The notes beneath the pieces are model-generated. The model worked only from the letters and a program-made list of their open reading frames with translations, made no database searches and was not told the origin of the DNA. Of a stretch of DNA of 64,000 bases, positions 26,427 through 34,603 are shown piece by piece. Where the stretch lies: NCBI RefSeq assembly GCF_014648435.1, contig NZ_BMRC01000003.1, positions 542,401 through 606,400 on the forward strand. The letters run 5' to 3'. Made by a program: the position numbers and the translations under genes. The DNA is from Nonomuraea spiralis (GTDB lineage Bacteria; Actinomycetota; Actinomycetes; Streptosporangiales; Streptosporangiaceae). The stretch's first letter is position 1. The number at the start of each line of letters is the position of its first letter.

Positions 26427-26924
26427 ATGCGTAAGGGTGAATGGGAGGAATGGCTTGCCTCCCTTCCTCGAGAAAGCCAGACGGGGGCCCAGCGAATGCT
26501 GGATAAGCTCATCGCTGCCGGAGCTGCTGGAGACCTCCATGGAGTAGTGATGAGCGATCTGGAGGGAGGTGCTCCCGAGTTTGCGCGATTCATTCTTCTT
26601 AGGCGAATATGGATCGACCTAATTCGGGAATGGGGGCAGAACGACAGTCTGGTTAGACTTCGAACGGTCGAGCGTCTTGTCGATCAAGGAGCAGAGCTAG
26701 ACGACATTTCTCGCCTGGCCCAGGCGATAGCGTATGAGACAGCATTTGGCATTCTTTACCTGCTGGATCTGGGTCAAGACTCGGAAATGGGCGACACGTC
26801 GGGGTGGCGCCTTGTCGAGACCGACTCCAATGGAAACGCTACGGGGCGTTCGATAAATGGCCTACATGAAAGCCTTCTCGGAGTCGATCCAACTGAGGCC
26901 GAGGGAATGGATTTTTTGGATTGA
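26427..26924 (+). CDS. Probable immunity protein to the AHH toxin
   Basis: A 165-residue, acidic, mostly helical cytosolic protein with no recognised family. It starts with AAGGAGG six bases upstream of ATG 26427, directly after the toxin gene and on the same strand. It shares the toxin tip's lower GC. These features, rather than homology, are why it is called the cognate immunity protein that would bind and block the nuclease in the producing cell. Motifs such as FILLRRIWIDLIREWG and ISRLAQAIAYETAFGILYLL suggest two long helices. An alternative is an unrelated small gene, but size, position and composition fit immunity best. Confidence 0.65.
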   Translation: MRKGEWEEWLASLPRESQTGAQRMLDKLIAAGAAGDLHGVVMSDLEGGAPEFARFILLRRIWIDLIREWGQNDSLVRLRTVERLVDQGAELDDISRLAQAIAYETAFGILYLLDLGQDSEMGDTSGWRLVETDSNGNATGRSINGLHESLLGVDPTEAEGMDFLD

Positions 26925-27216
26925 GGTGATCTTGCTGCTGGATTTCCTCGGTCGTGATTCCGGCACCGTTCTGGACGACGTCGTCCATGGAGAAGGTGTC
27001 GGTATTGGAGCACGCGCCGAGCGCACAGGCTCAATCGACATAGTTCGGGTGCGGTCTGGTGTGTAGGGACTTCCCTCATCAATGTGGACACCGATTTCAG
27101 GCAGCAGGCCTCAGGATTTCTTTTGTCTTTTCGTGGGCGATCGGGCTGAGATGCAGAGGTTGAAAGACTGAGGTATCACCTCGCGCGGTTGCGTACTTAC
27201 GGCTAGGTTCGGGAGT
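26925..27216. other. Gene-free stretch after the immunity gene
   Basis: About 290 bases with no gene I can support. Short open frames exist on both strands but lack ribosome-binding sites and recognisable content. The stretch may be remnant accessory DNA between the toxin module and the decayed IS630 copy. Confidence 0.5.
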
Positions 27217-27900
27217 ATGCCGGAGAGACCGTTATCCAGATGGTGGTGGTCTGACCCCGGCGGCGCGAGCCAAGCGTGAACAGGTCCGCTTAGAGGCTGG
27301 CGGGCTGTTCGCGGCTGGCATGTCGCCGCCTCAGGTGGCCAAGTGTCTGCGGGTCTTGCGCAAGTCCGCCTTTGTCTGGCACCAGGCCTGGCGCACGCCA
27401 GGAGCCGAGGCGCTGGTGCCAGGGGGTCGGGCGGCCAGCACTGCCGGCTGAACGCCGCGCAGGTGGAGCGGTTGGAGGCCGCCTTGGACGCCGGTCCGGC
27501 CGTGGGTGGAGCGAGGGTCAGCGGTGGACCCTGGCCCCGGGTCACGGTGCTGGTCGGCCGATTGTTCCACGTCTCCTACACCCCGCGCGGGATCTCCTAC
27601 CTGTTGCACCGGCTGGGCTGAGGCCCGCAGCCCCCAGCGCCGCGCCGCTGAACGTGACGAAAGAGGCGACCGCCACCTGGGTGAAGGACACCTGGCCGCT
27701 GGCGGAACAACGGCGCGGGATCAGGATGCCTGGATCTGCTTCGTCGACGAAGCATGACAATCGCTGAGGCCGCCCAAAGCTCGCATCTGATCCCGCCGTG
27801 GCTGCACTCGGACTTCACCGCCTCCGGTAAAGGCCCCGGGCGCGTCAACCTGGCCGCTGCCCTCTCAAGCCCTCTGCCTCCGGTGAGACCTCAAATCCCG
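27217..27900 (+). pseudogene. IS630-type transposase, multiply frameshifted remnant
   Basis: Conserved blocks of an actinobacterial IS630-family transposase occur in order but in different frames. The first is YPDGGGLTPAARAKREQVRL with AAGMSPPQVAKCLRV (HTH, about 27226-27340). The second is GQHCRLNAAQVERLEAALDA and VSYTPRGISYLLHRLG (about 27430-27619). The third is RRAAERDERGD and CFVDEA followed by a stop, then QSLRPPKAR (first catalytic Asp region, about 27640-27790), and then a VKAPG remnant. At least three frame changes and several stops occur. The second and third catalytic acids are absent, so the copy is inactive and 3' truncated. Confidence 0.75.
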
Positions 27901-28284
27901 ATCAAGTTCGAAGAGCCCCCATAACCAGGAACACTAGGTGAATCAGGACACTAGGATCAAGCGCAGCAAATCATCTCCCCGCACTTGTCTGGTCTCGGCC
28001 AGCGGGTGCCATCGTCCTCCTGGCTTCTGACCCCTGTCAGCGTGCGAATATCCCGGACGGTTGTTCAGGATGTCATCAGCGGCTGGTGAGTCTTCCGTTC
28101 TGCTGTGCGAAGCAAGTGACGGGTGTGTCACGCTGCTGGTTCGGCAGGAGCGCAACCGAGCTCGCCGTCGGGTGGCCGTAGCGACCGGCGCAGAGGGAAC
28201 GCTGAATGATCTTTCTTGAGTGTCACTGCTTCCGGGCAACCTGTTACGAACAGCGTTGCTCTCGTATTGATATGGAGGTGCCCG
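27901..28284. other. Gene-free interval before the Nudix gene
   Basis: About 380 bases of mixed, moderately lower-GC DNA with no supported gene. It lies between the IS630 remnant and the Nudix gene and should hold the Nudix promoter. I see no inverted repeat that would close the IS630 copy. Confidence 0.5.
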
Positions 28285-28839
28285 ATGGCGATCACTGACT
28301 CAGACATCTTGGGCACGTTGACTGCCTACCTTGAGCGCCACCCGGACGAAGCGGCGCTGCTTTCAGAGCCAGTCCAATTGCTGTCTCAGGGAGGCGACTA
28401 TGCCTCGCGGCGGAACTTTCGGATGCACGTGACTGTCGGTGCGTTGCTCGTCCGCGACGCCAAGATCCTGCTTGTCGAGCACCTCGCGTACGGGATCCCG
28501 CTCCAACCTGGCGGCCACCTGGAGCCCGTCGATTCCACGCTGATCAACGCGGCGGTGCGTGAGTTGACGGAGGAGTGTGGTATTGATCCCAGGCAGGTCA
28601 TCCTGGCGTCGCCGTCCCCCGTGTACATCGAGTACGGGCCGGTCCCGGCCCGGCCAGCGAAGGATGAGCCGGATCACCACCATTTGGACATCGGGTACGC
28701 GTTCGTGACGGATGCAGATGTGGGACCTATCCAGGAGTCCGAGGTGAGCGGAGCCGCTTGGTACTCCCTCGCCGAGGCCGAGCGCCTTGTCGGGCACCGC
28801 ATTGCGCGAGCGGTCAGCTCGCCGGCGCGGATTGGTTGA
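28285..28839 (+). CDS. Nudix hydrolase
   Basis: A 184-residue cytosolic Nudix enzyme that would cleave a nucleoside diphosphate linked to another moiety. The Nudix box is GGHLEPVDSTLINAAVREL followed by TEECGI (about residues 84-108). It has Asp instead of the first Glu and one extra residue before RELTEE, a variant common in Nudix proteins of the GDxSL type. An N-terminal helical extension (MAITDSDILGTLTAYLERHP) precedes the fold. The start is ATG 28285, seven bases after GGAGG. An in-frame earlier start at 28216 lacks a site. The substrate is unknown. It sits among mobile remnants, so it may be accessory. Confidence 0.85.
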   Translation: MAITDSDILGTLTAYLERHPDEAALLSEPVQLLSQGGDYASRRNFRMHVTVGALLVRDAKILLVEHLAYGIPLQPGGHLEPVDSTLINAAVRELTEECGIDPRQVILASPSPVYIEYGPVPARPAKDEPDHHHLDIGYAFVTDADVGPIQESEVSGAAWYSLAEAERLVGHRIARAVSSPARIG

Positions 28840-28943
28840 GCGGCCTCGGTCGAGGCTCCCGGCGTTGTTCGCCTCCTGATCGCACCGGAAATGGAAGCCT
28901 CGACCGTTACTTCAGCCGACGCTGGCCGGGCCGTTTTATCCAC

Positions 28944-29585
28944 TCATTCGAAGGATGGTTTGACGCTCCGGTCCCGGCTCCGCTTAAGCTCGAAGAAGCC
29001 GTCCGTCCCGGCGACCAGGACCAAGCCGTCCCACAGTCGTCCGGCAGCATCACCTCGGGGGGCCCGCCTGAGCACGGGGCCGAACAGGGCCGTGCCGCCG
29101 ATGCGGAGAACGGGTGTGCCGACGTCGAGGCCCACCTCGTTGAACGCCTCGTCGTGCGAGTCCCTGATCAGCTGATCGAACTCCGTACTTGTGGCGGCTG
29201 CGGCCAGCGATTCAGGCAGGCCCGTCTCCGCGAGAGCTTCGGTGATGACGGTGGGATCGTCATGGCGTCCCTGGTTGTGAAACCGGATGCCGATCGCGGT
29301 GTACAGAGGTCCGAGGACGCTGCGGCCACTGTGCTCAGCTGCTGCCCGGCAGATCCGTACCGGGCCCCATGCCTGCGTCATCATGTTGCGGTAGTCGTCG
29401 CTGAGTCCTTTGCCTTCGCGCTGGACGAGGTTCAGGTACGCCAGTGACATGATCCGCCAATCGGCGCGTACCGGCCGAACCTGCTCGACTTCCAGAAGCC
29501 ATCGTGAGGTGATCCACGCCCACGGGCACAGTGGATCGAACCAGAACGGGACCGCGTCGCGTTCTGACTGTTCCTTGGCCATCAT
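28944..29585 (-). CDS. DsbA-like mycothiol nitroreductase homologue, CPWA active site
   Basis: A 213-residue thioredoxin-fold protein closely resembling the mycobacterial Rv2466c group of mycothiol-dependent reductases. Shared blocks are WFDPLCPWAWITSRWLLEV near the start, AWGPVRICRAA near 75, PLYTAIGIRFHNQG near 95-108, DVGTPVLRIGG near 165, and FFELKR at the end. Rv2466c has CPWC; here the second Cys is Ala (CPWA), leaving one active-site Cys, so it would have to work by a monothiol, mycothiol-dependent route. Several Mets cluster at the start. ATG 29585 or 29582 is more likely than the GTG at 29594. The gene lies between the convergent Nudix gene and the IS256 element. Confidence 0.85.
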   Translation of the reverse strand: MMAKEQSERDAVPFWFDPLCPWAWITSRWLLEVEQVRPVRADWRIMSLAYLNLVQREGKGLSDDYRNMMTQAWGPVRICRAAAEHSGRSVLGPLYTAIGIRFHNQGRHDDPTVITEALAETGLPESLAAAATSTEFDQLIRDSHDEAFNEVGLDVGTPVLRIGGTALFGPVLRRAPRGDAAGRLWDGLVLVAGTDGFFELKRSRDRSVKPSFE

Positions 29586-29664
29586 GATGAGCACCGTCCT
29601 CTCTCGGAGTGGTTTCGCATGTGCCCTCTCCTGTCGGCGGGTTAGATATCGAACAATCCCCCTA

Positions 29665-31067
29665 GGACTGTCTAGATAACGGTGTATCTCGATCTTGATT
29701 AATTATCGGGTGGTCGAGGTCAAGCGGCCTTCGAAGGTGATGGCGAAGGCGTTCAGAGCGGCCTTCCAGCGGGTGATCCAGCGTTTGCGGCCCTTGCCGG
29801 TCGGGTCCAGGCTCATGATGGCCATGTAGACGCACTTGAGCGCGGCTTGCTCGTTGGGGAAGTGGCCGCGGGCTTTGACCGCCCGCCGGATGCGGGCGTT
29901 GACCGACTCGATGGCGTTGGTCGAGCAGATCACCCGGCGGATCTCGGTGTCGAAGTTGAGGAAGGGGACGAACTCGGCCCAGGCGTCCTCCCACAGCTTC
30001 ACGATCGCCGGATACTTACCGCCCCAGACCTCGGCGAACTCCAGGAAGCGCTCGAGCGCGGCCGCTTCGGTCGGGGCGGTGTAGACGGGCTTGAGCGCCT
30101 TGGCGATGGCATCCCAGTGCTGGCGTGCGGCGTACCGGAACGAGGCGCGCAGCAAATGAACGACGCACGTCTGCACGACGGCCTGCGGCCAGACCTGTTC
30201 GATGGCCTGCGGCAGGCCCTTGAGGCCGTCGCAGACCACCATCAGCGCATCGCCGACGCCGCGGTTCTTGATCTCGGTCAGCACGTGCAGCCAGAACTTG
30301 GCCCCTTCGCCGCCGTCGCCGGCCCACAATCCGAGGATGTCGCGCTCACCGTCCACGGTGACGGCCATGGCCACGTAGATGGGCCGGTTGGCGACCTGGC
30401 CGTCGCGCAGCTTCACGTGGATGGCGTCGATGAAGATCACCGGGTAGACGGGGTCGAGCGGCCGGTTCTGCCATTCGGCCATCCCGTCCAGCACCTTGTC
30501 GGTGATGGTGGAGATGGTCTGCTTGGACACCTCAGCGTCGTAGACCTCGGCCAGGTGGGCGGAGATCTCCCCGGTGGTCAAGCCCTTGGCGGCCAGCGAG
30601 ATGACCATCTCATCGACCCCGGACAGGCGCCGCTGCCGCTTGCGTACGATCTTCGGCTCGAAACTACCGTCCCGGTCCCGCGGCACGGTGATCTCCACGG
30701 GCCCGACGTCGGTGATGACGGTCTTGGATCGGCTGCCGTTGCGGGTGATACCGGTCTCGTTGCCGGAGCGTTCGTGCTTGTCGTGGCCGAGATGGTCGGT
30801 GATCTCACCTTCCAGAGCGGACTCCAGCACCAGCTTGGTCAGCCTGCCCAGCAGCCCGTTCTCTCCCACCAGCTCCACACCCTCGGCGCGGGCCTGATCG
30901 ACCAGCCGGGCCACCAGCTCTCGATCCGACTCTTTGGCCTTGACGTCCTTCGGCTGCTTGCGCGCCACGGCGCCGTCCTCCAGGTCGATCTCCGTCGATG
31001 CCTGGATCACAGTACTCATCAGGGGTGTCCTCCGTGATCAGGAGTTACACCGTTGTTTTTACAGTCC
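29665..31067 (-). mobile_element. IS256-family insertion sequence (complete)
   Basis: A 1,403-bp element bounded by 22-bp inverted repeats at 29665-29686 and 31046-31067. They share GGACTGT at the tips and AACGGTGTA inside, differing only in the five or six bases between. One intact transposase gene fills it. The flanking eight bases (TCCCCCTA on the left, CTGCGGTA on the right) do not match, so no target duplication is visible. The right flank is the 3' end of another transposase gene, into which this copy appears to have landed. Confidence 0.88.
29703..31019 (-). CDS. IS256-family (Mutator-type) transposase
   Basis: A 438-residue DDE transposase that should mobilise the element around it. 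The catalytic core is clear: YPVIFIDAIHVKLRDG (first Asp), VVCDGLKGLPQAI (second Asp), and ICSTNAIESVNARIRR (catalytic Glu). The N-terminal DNA-binding part contains LTKLVLESALEGEITDHLG and a GNETGITRNGSRSKTV stretch. The gene is uninterrupted and of normal length. ATG 31019 is the start. Both inverted repeats are present, so the copy may still be active. Confidence 0.95.
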   Translation of the reverse strand: MSTVIQASTEIDLEDGAVARKQPKDVKAKESDRELVARLVDQARAEGVELVGENGLLGRLTKLVLESALEGEITDHLGHDKHERSGNETGITRNGSRSKTVITDVGPVEITVPRDRDGSFEPKIVRKRQRRLSGVDEMVISLAAKGLTTGEISAHLAEVYDAEVSKQTISTITDKVLDGMAEWQNRPLDPVYPVIFIDAIHVKLRDGQVANRPIYVAMAVTVDGERDILGLWAGDGGEGAKFWLHVLTEIKNRGVGDALMVVCDGLKGLPQAIEQVWPQAVVQTCVVHLLRASFRYAARQHWDAIAKALKPVYTAPTEAAALERFLEFAEVWGGKYPAIVKLWEDAWAEFVPFLNFDTEIRRVICSTNAIESVNARIRRAVKARGHFPNEQAALKCVYMAIMSLDPTGKGRKRWITRWKAALNAFAITFEGRLTSTTR

Positions 31068-32220
31068 CTGCGGTACTCGTTGATCAGTCCTGTGACGGTC
31101 CTTCGGCGGTGGATCCGGGAGGTCATGTCGATCACCTGGCCGGGGGCGTGCAAGGGCGGGCGGAGGGAACGGCCTTGATGTGCGCGATGCTGGTTGAAAT
31201 GGCGCTCGTATTCGGTCAGGACCTTGCGCAGGTGCCGCTCGCCATGGATGAGCAGGTGATCGAGGCACGCGCGGCGTAGCGTTCCCACGAACCGTTCGGC
31301 GAACGCGTTCGCCCGTGGCGACCGGACGGGCGTCTTGATGACCCGCACGCCGGCGGCGGTGAACACCTCATCGAACAAACGGGAGAACGTGCCGTCACGG
31401 TCCCGGATGAGAAATCTGAAGGCGCCGGCGCGCTCGCCCAGGTCCATCAGCAGGTTCCGGGTTTGCTGGGTGGTCCATGCGCCGGTCGGGTCGGAGGTGA
31501 GGCCCAGCAGGTGGACGCGGCGTGTCTCGATCTCCATGACGAAGAAGACGTACAGGCGTTTGAGGAAGGCGGTGTTGACGTGCAGGAAGTCGCAGGCCAG
31601 GATGCCGGAGGCTTGGGAGGTGAGGAACTGTCGCCAGGTCGGTGAGGTCTGGCGTGGCGCTGGGCCGAGGCCGGCCGCGGTGAGGATGCGGTGGATGGTG
31701 CCCTCCCCGATCTGATGGCCGAGGCCGAGCAGTTCGCCCTGGATCCGCCGGTGCCCCACCGTGGGTTCTCTCTGGCCAGCCGGATGACCAGCTCACGCAG
31801 TTCGTCCGGGATCGGCGGACGCCCGGTCGCGTTCGAGTAGGTCCAGCGTTGGCAGACCAGCTGGCGGTGCCAGGCCGGCAAGGTGCCCGGCGTCACGATC
31901 CGATGAAGGTGAAGCTGCGTGGGCAGTAGTCGCGGCAGTGCGGCCGGCAGCGCTCGGTCGGCCCAGTCTGGTCGTGGCCGGGAGACCTGACGACGTAGGA
32001 CGGCGACCTCATGTCGCAGCACCAAGATCTCTACGTCCTTGGAGGTGTCGCCCCGTGTGAGAAGCGTCAACCAGCCGAACAACCGGACCATCAGCAGGTA
32101 CAGCAGGCGTAGAAACACGAGTGCCGAGGATAGAAGGCCAGGCCAGATGCCATGGACAAGTTTTGGCACCGCACAGGGCTTTTGGCCAACGCGATGATCT
32201 GGGAGCGTTCGTTCGGCCAT
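31068..32220 (-). pseudogene. Integrase-core (rve) transposase, frameshifted and 3' cut by IS256
   Basis: The gene for a DDE transposase with an integrase core of the IS3/IS481 type. The N-terminal part is in one frame ([20 protein letters not shown], then [15 protein letters not shown]). At about 31757 the family motif [11 protein letters not shown] is split by loss of one C, and the rest continues in another frame: [20 protein letters not shown] (first Asp), LIRDRDGTFSRLFDEVF (second Asp), and SPRANAFAERFVGTLRR (Glu). The last codons (GLINEYR) run into the IS256 inverted repeat, which supplies a new stop. The left end of the host element is therefore lost. It is inactive unless frameshifting restores it, which is not known for this group. 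Confidence 0.85.
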
Positions 32221-32300
32221 TGTGGCCGTGGTTCACTCCTGGGACGGAGCCGCGCGCGGGTTCTCGACATCGCTGCGCGGCATTTCGTGTGCCGCTCCGC

Positions 32301-32801
32301 TCAGCCGCGCTGACGCTCCGCCCGCTGCCGGATCAGTTCCTCGACCGCGCTCGGCAGAGTCGTCTCGAAGTCGATCAGCTTCGCCCAGGTCGGGGTGACG
32401 ACGATCCGGACCATGCCGTCGTGGTACAGCTAACGCACCTCCGCCTCCCACCCGGTCCGTTGCTCGGGTGTCATCTCGTAGGTGCTGGGCGCCCGCAGGT
32501 ACTCGGCCGGGATGTGTTCGACGAAGTCCAGCTCGGCCCAGCCCCGGATGAGCAGGATCTTGGGCGGGTGCACCTCGGTGTCGATCGTCAGGGCGACCAT
32601 CGGGTTCTCGCTCAAGGACCGAAGCTTCGGAGCGTTCTTCGACGTGCACATGACGATCTCCGAGCCGTTCCAGGTGAAGCCGATCGGGATATTGCGAGGT
32701 GTGCCGTCCTTGGCGACCTAGGCCAGGCGGGCCAGGTCGCGAGCCAGCAGTTCCTGGCTGGTCGGCCGGTTCAGCACCTCGATGATCTCGTTCGGATGCA
32801 C
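32301..32801 (-). pseudogene. PPOX/F420-fold flavin-binding-like gene with two amber stops
   Basis: Read from GTG 32801 to TGA 32301 the frame gives a 166-codon protein of the pyridoxamine-phosphate-oxidase-like split barrel fold. Its segments are IIEVLNRPTSQELLARDLAR, KDGTPRNIPIGFTWNG, VALTIDTEVHPPKILLIRGW, and TPTWAKLIDFETTLPSAVE. Two TAG codons interrupt it at 32718-32720 (codon 28, probably once Tyr) and 32430-32432 (codon 124). No frameshift is present. It is called a pseudogene on these two stops. The product would be a small flavin- or F420-dependent enzyme of unknown substrate. Confidence 0.8.
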
Positions 32802-32949
32802 GGTTGCTCCTCCGCCGTCGGTCAGCGGATCGTTGTGACGAACCCAGGACGGAGCCGCCGTCGCGTTCTCGACACCCGCGCGGCGGTCCGGCTTCCCGGC
32901 GAACGGGCAGCTTAGGCTACGTTCTGCCGCCGGACATCACAGACAGGCC

Positions 32950-33561
32950 ATGACCGAAATGTCCAGCACAGCCATCCCATCGCCGGAGCCGGAGCCGACC
33001 CGGCGTGCCGTCATCAAGGCCGGCGCGGCCATCGCCGCCCTCCCCGCGGCCCCGTCGCGCACCTGCCCGGATCAGGCCGGGAAGCCGGTCAAGGGACCTG
33101 GCCGGGTCCCGCTCACGGTCAACGGCGTGACCTATGAACGGCTCCTCGAACCACGGGTGAGCCTGCTGGACGCGTTGCGCGAGAGCATCGGGCTCACCGG
33201 CACCAAGAAGGGCTGCGACCGCGGCGAGTGCGGGGCCTGCACGGTGCTGGTGGACGGGCGGCGGATCAAGTCCTGCCTGACGCTGGCCATCATGCAGCAG
33301 GACCGGGACATCACCACGGTGGAGGGCCTGGCACGCGGTGAGGAGCTGCATCCAGTCCAGCGGGCCTTCATCGACCAGGACGGCCTGCAGTGCGGCTTCT
33401 GCACCCCCGGCCAGATCATGTCGGCCGTCGCCTGCACCGCCGAGGGGCATGCCGGCGACGATGCCGAGGTCCGGGAGTGGATGAGCGGCAACCTGTGCCG
33501 TTGCAGCTGTTACCCGAACATCGTGGCCGCGGTCCGGCAGGCCGCCGGAGAGCTGTCCTGA
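32950..33561 (+). CDS. paoA: Aldehyde oxidase 2Fe-2S subunit (PaoA/YagT-like)
   Basis: A 203-residue iron-sulfur subunit of a periplasmic molybdenum hydroxylase. The N-terminus carries a twin-arginine signal (TRRAVIKAGAAIAALPAAP, residues 17-35), so the folded complex should be exported by Tat. The first 2Fe-2S site is GCDRGECGACTVLVDG with the fourth Cys in KSCLTL. The second is CGFCTPGQIM plus NLCRCSCYPNI. It would pass electrons from the molybdenum centre to the FAD subunit. The stop overlaps the next gene by one base (TGATG). With the next two genes it forms a PaoABC-type unit; the start is ATG 32950. Confidence 0.92.
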   Translation: MTEMSSTAIPSPEPEPTRRAVIKAGAAIAALPAAPSRTCPDQAGKPVKGPGRVPLTVNGVTYERLLEPRVSLLDALRESIGLTGTKKGCDRGECGACTVLVDGRRIKSCLTLAIMQQDRDITTVEGLARGEELHPVQRAFIDQDGLQCGFCTPGQIMSAVACTAEGHAGDDAEVREWMSGNLCRCSCYPNIVAAVRQAAGELS

Positions 33562-34547
33562 TGGACGACTTCGCCTACAGCCGCCCCGGCCGCGCCGAGA
33601 CCGCGCTCCGCCTGGCCGCGCGGCCGGGGACGCGGTTCATCGCCGGCGGCACCGACGTGCTCAACCTGATGCGGGACGGTGTCGAGCGTGCCGACCACTT
33701 GGTCGACATCAACGCGCTGCCCTTGGACGGCGTGCGGGAGACCCCGGCGGGGATCGCGCTGGGCGCGCTGAGCCGGATGAGCGACGTGGCCGCGCACCCG
33801 GCCGTCCGCCGACGGCTGCCGGTGCTGGCCCAGGCGCTGCTCGGCGGGGCCTCGCCGCAGGTGCGCAACATGGCCTCGCTCGGCGGGAACCTGCTGCAAC
33901 GTACCCGGTGCTGGTACTTCCGCGACGCGTCCATGCCGTGCAACAAGCGATCGCCGGGCAGCGGCTGCCCGGCGATCGAGGGCCGCAACCGGTGGCACGC
34001 CATCCTCGGCGGCAGCGAACACTGCATCGCGGTGCACCCGTCGGATCTGGCCGTGGCGCTGACCGCGCTGGAGGCCACGGTGCACACGCTGCACGCCGAA
34101 GGCCCGCGCCGGGTCCCGATGGCGGGGTTCTACCTGCCGCCGGGCGACACCCCGGACCGGGAGACCGTCCTGCGTCCCGGCGAGCTGATCACCCGTATCG
34201 ATGTGCCCGGCACGCCGCCGGCCGCCGGCTCGCGGTATCTGAAGGTACGGGACCGGGCCGCTTTCGGGTTCGCCGTCGTCTCGGTCGCGGCCCTGGTCCG
34301 GCTGGCCGCCGACGGCGAGGTGGCGCAGGCGAGTTTGGCCTTCGGCGGCGTCGCGCCCCTGCCCTGGCGTTCGCCCGCCGCCGAACAGGCGCTGATCGGG
34401 CGCCCGCTGGGCCCGGCCTCGATCCGCGCCGCCGGGCTGGCCCTGGTGCGCGAGGCGAGGCCGCGCGCGGACAACGCGTTCAAGGTCGAGCTGGTCCAGC
34501 GGGCCCTGGCGGAGGTGCTGGAGCAGTTCGCGCGGGGGGCGGGATGA
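33561..34547 (+). CDS. paoB: Aldehyde oxidase FAD/4Fe-4S subunit (PaoB/YagS-like)
   Basis: A 328-residue FAD-binding subunit of the CO-dehydrogenase type. FAD contacts are FIAGGTDVLNLMRDG near residue 31 and GASPQVRNMASLGGNLLQRT near 98-115. The PaoB-specific 4Fe-4S cluster is present: C117, C127, C136 and C155 (RCWYFRDASMPCNKRSPGSGC, then SEHC), a feature that separates PaoABC from xanthine dehydrogenases. ATG 33561 is chosen since it follows the upstream stop directly. The 3' end lies in a 38-bp tandem duplication that also copies the next start codon. Confidence 0.93.
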   Translation: MDDFAYSRPGRAETALRLAARPGTRFIAGGTDVLNLMRDGVERADHLVDINALPLDGVRETPAGIALGALSRMSDVAAHPAVRRRLPVLAQALLGGASPQVRNMASLGGNLLQRTRCWYFRDASMPCNKRSPGSGCPAIEGRNRWHAILGGSEHCIAVHPSDLAVALTALEATVHTLHAEGPRRVPMAGFYLPPGDTPDRETVLRPGELITRIDVPGTPPAAGSRYLKVRDRAAFGFAVVSVAALVRLAADGEVAQASLAFGGVAPLPWRSPAAEQALIGRPLGPASIRAAGLALVREARPRADNAFKVELVQRALAEVLEQFARGAG

Positions 34548-34603
34548 ACGCCGTCGGGCGCCCGGTCGCGCGGGGGGCGGGATGAACGCCGTCGGCCGGC
34601 CGG
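34528..34603 (+). repeat. 38-bp direct duplication over the paoB/paoC junction
   Basis: Two adjacent copies (34528-34565 and 34566-34603) share the core GCGGGGGGCGGGATGAACGC and beyond, with few differences at the 3' side. Each contains an ATGA stop/start overlap. From the first ATG (34544) a 13-residue frame runs to a TGA at 34583-34585, which itself overlaps the second ATG (34582) used by paoC. Confidence 0.9.

Noticed and set aside
26774..27091. Short minus-strand frame with several Cys, possible peptide precursor
   Set aside because: No ribosome-binding site, no leader-like start and no modification enzymes nearby.
29657..31075. Target duplication of the IS256 element
   Set aside because: The flanking octamers TCCCCCTA and CTGCGGTA differ.
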